Notes under the pieces: model-generated
The model's database searches: none
Told to the model about the DNA's origin: nothing
Seen by the model: the letters and a program-made list of their open reading frames with translations, nothing else
Program-made: the position numbers and the translations under genes
Shown here: positions 4,326 through 7,314 of the stretch, one piece after another
How positions within the stretch are numbered: the first letter of the stretch is position 1
Layout of the letters: each line of letters starts with the position of its first letter
NCBI GenBank assembly: GCA_902783825.1
Contig: CACZSJ010000113.1
Span: forward strand, 1 to 7,314
From: Oscillospiraceae bacterium
Lineage (GTDB): Bacteria > Bacillota > Clostridia > Oscillospirales > Oscillospiraceae
Direction of reading: 5' to 3'
DNA: 7,314 nucleotides

Positions 4326-6383
4326 AAGAAACTGCGGGGCAATTTGGCGGTTAAAATCAGCGCCGTGATCCTGCTGTGCGTGATGGCGCTGCTGTTTGCC
4401 GCTTCGGCTGCGACGGCCGTGATGCTGGGCGAGCTGGGCGCCTATTCCGGCGGCTATGAGAGCGGCCGGAAGAATATGCTGCAAAAGCGCTGCCAGCAGC
4501 GGACATATGAGGCCGCCGATCGGGTTCTGGCGGGCGGCGAGAAGCCGGAGAGCGTATTCGCCCAGGAAAACTTCCGCTTTGCGATTTACGACGATCAGGG
4601 ACAGTTGCTCTACAGCAACTGGGACGGCGCCGCGGCACTGGCGCAGGCCGGCGTGCAGTACGCGCTGACTGAGGGCGAGCCATGGAGGGAGCACGCGGCG
4701 CGGCTGCAGGAGGAGTCTCTCCCCACGGTGACGCCAACGCCGCGGCCTACGGCCCAAGCCCAGGCGGATCCTGTGGCGACGCCCGTGCCCACTGCGCATA
4801 TTCTGGAGGCTTCGGATAGCTATGTGATCTACGAGCAGGGCGGTGAGCTCCATGTCCGACCGCAGGAGGAGATGCCCTTCGACTGGCAGCTGCGTACCTA
4901 CCGGGTAGATGGCTATATTCCCGAAGCCCTGGAGGCAGAGGATGAGATTGCCCATGCCGTGCGGATCTACGACGGGGCGTATCGCCTGCGCTACACAGCC
5001 CTTGTCGCTGCGGCGCTGAGCTTTCTCCTGGGCGTGCTGCTGTTTGTTTTTCTTTGCGCCGCCGCCGGGCATCGGGACGCAGGCGAGCGCATCACGCCAA
5101 GCTTCGTGGACAAGATCCCCTTCGATCTTTTTACGCTGTTGATGCTCGGCGCGCTGGCGCTGCCGCTGTCGGGACTGGACACGAGATTCAATATCTACAA
5201 CGACATAGCTGGGATCCTGCTGTGCAGTCTCCTATTCCTCTGCGCGGGGCTGCTGTTTTTGCTCTGGTGTCTGAGCCTGGCTGTTCGAGCAAAGCTGGGC
5301 GTCGTATGGAAGGGCTGCCTGTGCTATCGGCTCTTGCGCTGGCTGGGCGGCGGCCTGCGGGGACTGGGCCGCGGCCTCGCTGCACTGGTGAGGAGCTTAC
5401 CGCTGCTGCGCCGCTGGCTGCTGATTCTGGCGCTGTGCTGGTTGGCTTGGCTGGGGCTGATGGCGATGATCGGGATCGACGGGGAAATCTTTTTCCTGTG
5501 GTTTGTTGAGCATCTGATTCTCACGGCTCTGGCACTGTATCTGCTTCTCGGCTTTCGTCGGCTGCGGCTGGGCGCCAAAGCCATTGCCGGGGGAGATGAG
5601 GGCTACATCGTGGACAGCCGGCATCTGGTATGGGAACTCAAAGAGCATGCAGAGGATCTCAACCACATCCGCGACGGTCTCAGCGCCGCTGTGGCGGAGC
5701 GGGTCAAATCTGAGCGGTTTCGCACGGAGCTGATCACCAATGTTTCCCACGACATCAGGACGCCGCTGACCTCCATCATCAACTATGTGGATCTGCTGGA
5801 AAAGGAGGCGCCGGAGAATGAGCGGCAACGGGAGTATGTGGCGGTGCTCTCCCGGCAGTCGGCCAGGCTGAAAAAGCTCATCGACGACTTGATGGAGGCT
5901 TCCAAGGCGGCCACCGGAAATCTGCCCGTGGACAAGCAGCCCTGCCAGCTGGGCGTGCTGCTGGATCAGACCGCCGGCGAGTATGGGGAGCGGCTGGCAG
6001 CCGCCGGGCTGGAGCTGGTGCTGAGCAAGCCGGACAAGCCGATGATTATTCTGGCCGACGGGCGGCACATGTGGAGAATCTTCGATAACCTGATGCTGAA
6101 CATCCTCAAATACGCCCAGCCAGGTACCCGGGTGTATCTGGATCTGCAGGAGCGGCAGAACCGGGCGGCCGTGAGCTTTCGCAACATTTCCCGCAGCCAG
6201 CTGAATATCAGCGGGGAGGAGCTGATGGAGCGCTTCGTCCGGGGGGATGGCGCCCGCAATACCGAAGGCAGCGGCCTGGGGCTCTCCATCGCCCGGAGCC
6301 TGACCCAGCTTCAGGGCGGCGAAATGGAGCTGACCGTGGACGGGGATCTATTCAAGGTGACGCTGCTGTTTGAGCGGCAATAG
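4323..6383 (+). CDS. membrane sensor histidine kinase, six predicted transmembrane helices
   Basis: This 686-residue kinase is the likely partner of the preceding regulator. A basic tip is followed by membrane helix 1 (about 11-34) and an external region (35-222) with a Pro/Thr-rich linker, SLPTVTPTPRPTAQ and onward, at 132-158. Further hydrophobic segments lie at about 224-249, 266-284, 295-320, 363-384 and 388-410. The cytoplasmic part has the dimerisation/phosphoacceptor helix with NVSHDIRTPLTS (His476), then a HATPase domain with N-box DNLMLNILKYA (Asn593) and G2 box GSGLGLSIA (649-657). No HAMP motif is evident. The usual G1 box DxGxG is replaced by FRNISRSQLNIS (619-630) before ELMERFVRGD. 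This variant is, from memory, common in clostridial kinases with this ending, so activity is likely but atypical. The signal is unknown. A bidirectional terminator follows 30 bases after the stop. Confidence 0.94.
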   Translation: MKKLRGNLAVKISAVILLCVMALLFAASAATAVMLGELGAYSGGYESGRKNMLQKRCQQRTYEAADRVLAGGEKPESVFAQENFRFAIYDDQGQLLYSNWDGAAALAQAGVQYALTEGEPWREHAARLQEESLPTVTPTPRPTAQAQADPVATPVPTAHILEASDSYVIYEQGGELHVRPQEEMPFDWQLRTYRVDGYIPEALEAEDEIAHAVRIYDGAYRLRYTALVAAALSFLLGVLLFVFLCAAAGHRDAGERITPSFVDKIPFDLFTLLMLGALALPLSGLDTRFNIYNDIAGILLCSLLFLCAGLLFLLWCLSLAVRAKLGVVWKGCLCYRLLRWLGGGLRGLGRGLAALVRSLPLLRRWLLILALCWLAWLGLMAMIGIDGEIFFLWFVEHLILTALALYLLLGFRRLRLGAKAIAGGDEGYIVDSRHLVWELKEHAEDLNHIRDGLSAAVAERVKSERFRTELITNVSHDIRTPLTSIINYVDLLEKEAPENERQREYVAVLSRQSARLKKLIDDLMEASKAATGNLPVDKQPCQLGVLLDQTAGEYGERLAAAGLELVLSKPDKPMIILADGRHMWRIFDNLMLNILKYAQPGTRVYLDLQERQNRAAVSFRNISRSQLNISGEELMERFVRGDGARNTEGSGLGLSIARSLTQLQGGEMELTVDGDLFKVTLLFERQ

Positions 6384-6413
6384 CGCTGCCTGTTTGACGC
6401 GAAAAGAAACAAC

Positions 6414-6446
6414 AAAGGCCAGACCGATCATGTCGGTCTGGCCTTT
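6414..6446. terminator. bidirectional intrinsic terminator between convergent genes
   Basis: AAAGGCCAGACCGA (6414-6427) pairs perfectly with TCGGTCTGGCCTTT (6433-6446) around a 5-base loop. Rightward the stem ends in TTTCCT; leftward it ends in TTTGTTGTTTCTTTTC, which has the better U-tract. It can therefore stop both the kinase transcript and the cupin transcript. Confidence 0.9.
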
Positions 6447-6469
6447 CCTATGAGCCTATGCAGAGCCGC

Positions 6470-6817
6470 TTACTTGAACAAAACCAGAGCAATCAGCTCC
6501 AGATCTTCCTGGCACTCGTTTTTGATGCTGTGGCCTTGTCCGGAGTCGGTGAAGGTCACGTCGCCGGGATATACGGTCACCATCGTGCCGTCGTCATTGT
6601 AGCTGCCGACGCCCTTGAGGACGTAATAGGCTTCGCCCTCGTTCTGATGAACGTGCCAGCCGATCTCACAGCCGGTCTTGAGCACCACATGGGAGAAAAC
6701 GCGGCCTTTGCCGTACAATTCATCCTGGCCGTTGAGGATCTTGTGGAAAATGGCCTCGCCATCTCCGTCGAACATTTTTTTAACTTCTACAGTTTTTTCG
6801 TTGCTGCGTCTGATCAT
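6470..6817 (-). CDS. small single-domain cupin protein
   Basis: This 115-residue cytoplasmic protein has a single conserved cupin barrel. Cupin motif 1 is GCEIGWHVHQNEGEAYYVLKG (in two parts, GCEIGWHVHQ 49-58 and NEGEAYYVLKG 59-69), providing the metal ligands His55, His57 and Glu62. Motif 2 is YPGDVTFTDSGQGHSIKN (83-100), with Pro84-Gly85 and the fourth ligand His96. A complete ligand set suggests bound Mn, Fe, Zn or Ni. The length suits a stand-alone cupin_2 protein such as a dioxygenase-like, isomerase-like or sugar/ligand-binding member; the substrate cannot be named. The start is supported by a perfect AAGGAGG (plus-strand 6825-6831), 7 bases upstream. It begins 23 bases after the stop of the LUD gene on the same strand, so the two are probably one transcript, ended by the terminator at 6414-6446. 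Confidence 0.9.
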   Translation of the reverse strand: MIRRSNEKTVEVKKMFDGDGEAIFHKILNGQDELYGKGRVFSHVVLKTGCEIGWHVHQNEGEAYYVLKGVGSYNDDGTMVTVYPGDVTFTDSGQGHSIKNECQEDLELIALVLFK

Positions 6818-6840
6818 GGTCTTTCCTCCTTTTTCGTTTG

Positions 6841-7314
6841 CTACATCCCCAGGTCTTCATCGATGAGGATTACTTCGGTCTCCATGTCCATCATGGGCAT
6901 CCAGGTGACCAGCAGAGCCCGGCAGATCCGCTCCGGGTGGCGGCAATCGTGACATTTGCCGTCCAGCTTGCAGGGGGGATTGTTGGGAAAACGCTTGCAG
7001 TTTTCCACCGCGGCGGTGTTGCGTGCGCGGTAAAGCGCCGACTCAAAATCGGGGCAGATCTTGTTGCGGCCCACCACATAGTAGACCTTCTTGCTGCCAA
7101 ATACGGAGCCGGCCAGCCGGTTGCCCCGGCCGTCGATGTTCAGCAGCTCGCCGCCTTCGGTCATGGCATTGGCGCTGGTGATGTACACGGCGGCGTGGTT
7201 GGCCTTGTCCAATGTCTCCGCGCCGGGGGTTTTCCAGTGCCAGTATACGGTGTTGCGCTGGCTGAGGCTTTCGTAAAGCCCAAGCTGCTGGGCGGTCTGG
7301 CAGCCGCCGATGCC
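6841..7314 (-). CDS. LUD-domain (DUF162, LutC/YkgG-like) protein, C-terminal part
   Basis: The last 157 residues are in the window; the frame stays open to the right edge (GIGGCQTAQQLGLYESL and onward), so the TTG at 7212 is an internal Leu codon rather than a start. Diagnostic LUD stretches are TSANAMTEGGELLNIDG followed by GNRLAGSVFGSKKVYYVVG and GRNKI. A cysteine cluster follows (plus-strand 6922-6999) with the pattern C-x8-C-x5-C-x2-C-x6-C and the family ending CRHPERICR. LutC-type LUD proteins belong to L-lactate oxidation complexes, but stand-alone LUD proteins of this clostridial type have no settled role. The cysteines suggest metal or Fe-S binding, which is inference. It is immediately upstream of the cupin gene with 23 bases between them. 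No lutA or lutB is visible here; they could lie beyond the edge. Confidence 0.85.
   Translation of the reverse strand, partial: GIGGCQTAQQLGLYESLSQRNTVYWHWKTPGAETLDKANHAAVYITSANAMTEGGELLNIDGRGNRLAGSVFGSKKVYYVVGRNKICPDFESALYRARNTAAVENCKRFPNNPPCKLDGKCHDCRHPERICRALLVTWMPMMDMETEVILIDEDLGM

Noticed and set aside
3353..4342. 329-codon minus-strand frame spanning the lepA end and response regulator
   Set aside because: It runs antisense through two certain genes, the terminator and the promoter between them. The composition is that of a shadow frame.
6458..6952. 164-codon plus-strand frame opposite the cupin gene
   Set aside because: It begins just past the terminator and runs antisense through the cupin and LUD genes, both of which have clear motifs on the other strand.

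Overview
The window looks like ordinary chromosome from a GC-rich, low-spore-count-type Clostridia genome. An Oscillospiraceae/Ruminococcaceae-like gut anaerobe is my best guess. The basis is Firmicutes-style AGGAGG ribosome sites, sigma-A promoters, a compact 332-residue Pta, LepA, a SinR/Xre-type small regulator, and an OmpR-class two-component pair whose kinase has the clostridial 'FRNIS...ERFVRGD' ATP-binding variant. The assignment is inferred from protein style, not from any search. No tRNA, rRNA, CRISPR array, insertion sequence or phage gene was seen.

Layout. Positions 1-1217 read leftward: pta (phosphate acetyltransferase) followed by the start of tadA (tRNA adenosine deaminase, cut by the window edge), with a perfect GC-rich hairpin between them. 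Positions 1218-1368 are a divergent regulatory region. It holds a pta promoter, a near-consensus rightward promoter, and two or three copies of an ACAAAGAG(A/G)ACAG element resembling a SinR-type operator. Positions 1369-3485 read rightward: a small Xre-family regulator overlapping lepA (elongation factor 4) by 4 bases, then a hairpin terminator. Positions 3486-3628 hold a sigma-A promoter with TTAA-based direct repeats. Positions 3629-6383 encode an OmpR-family response regulator and a multi-membrane-pass sensor histidine kinase, spaced by one base. A perfect 14-bp bidirectional terminator at 6414-6446 separates them from two leftward genes: a LUD-domain (DUF162, LutC-like) protein, partial at the right edge, and a small cupin downstream of it.

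How the parts fit. Pta serves acetyl-CoA/acetyl-phosphate metabolism, and TadA and LepA serve translation. The two-component system senses an unknown envelope or extracellular signal and probably regulates itself. The LUD/cupin pair may belong to a redox or small-molecule oxidation function, but its substrate is not visible. I did not find a clear undescribed system. The items most worth a second look are the shared operator-like repeats between pta and xre-lepA, and the unusual kinase (six predicted membrane helices, Pro/Thr-rich extracellular linker, missing G1 aspartate).
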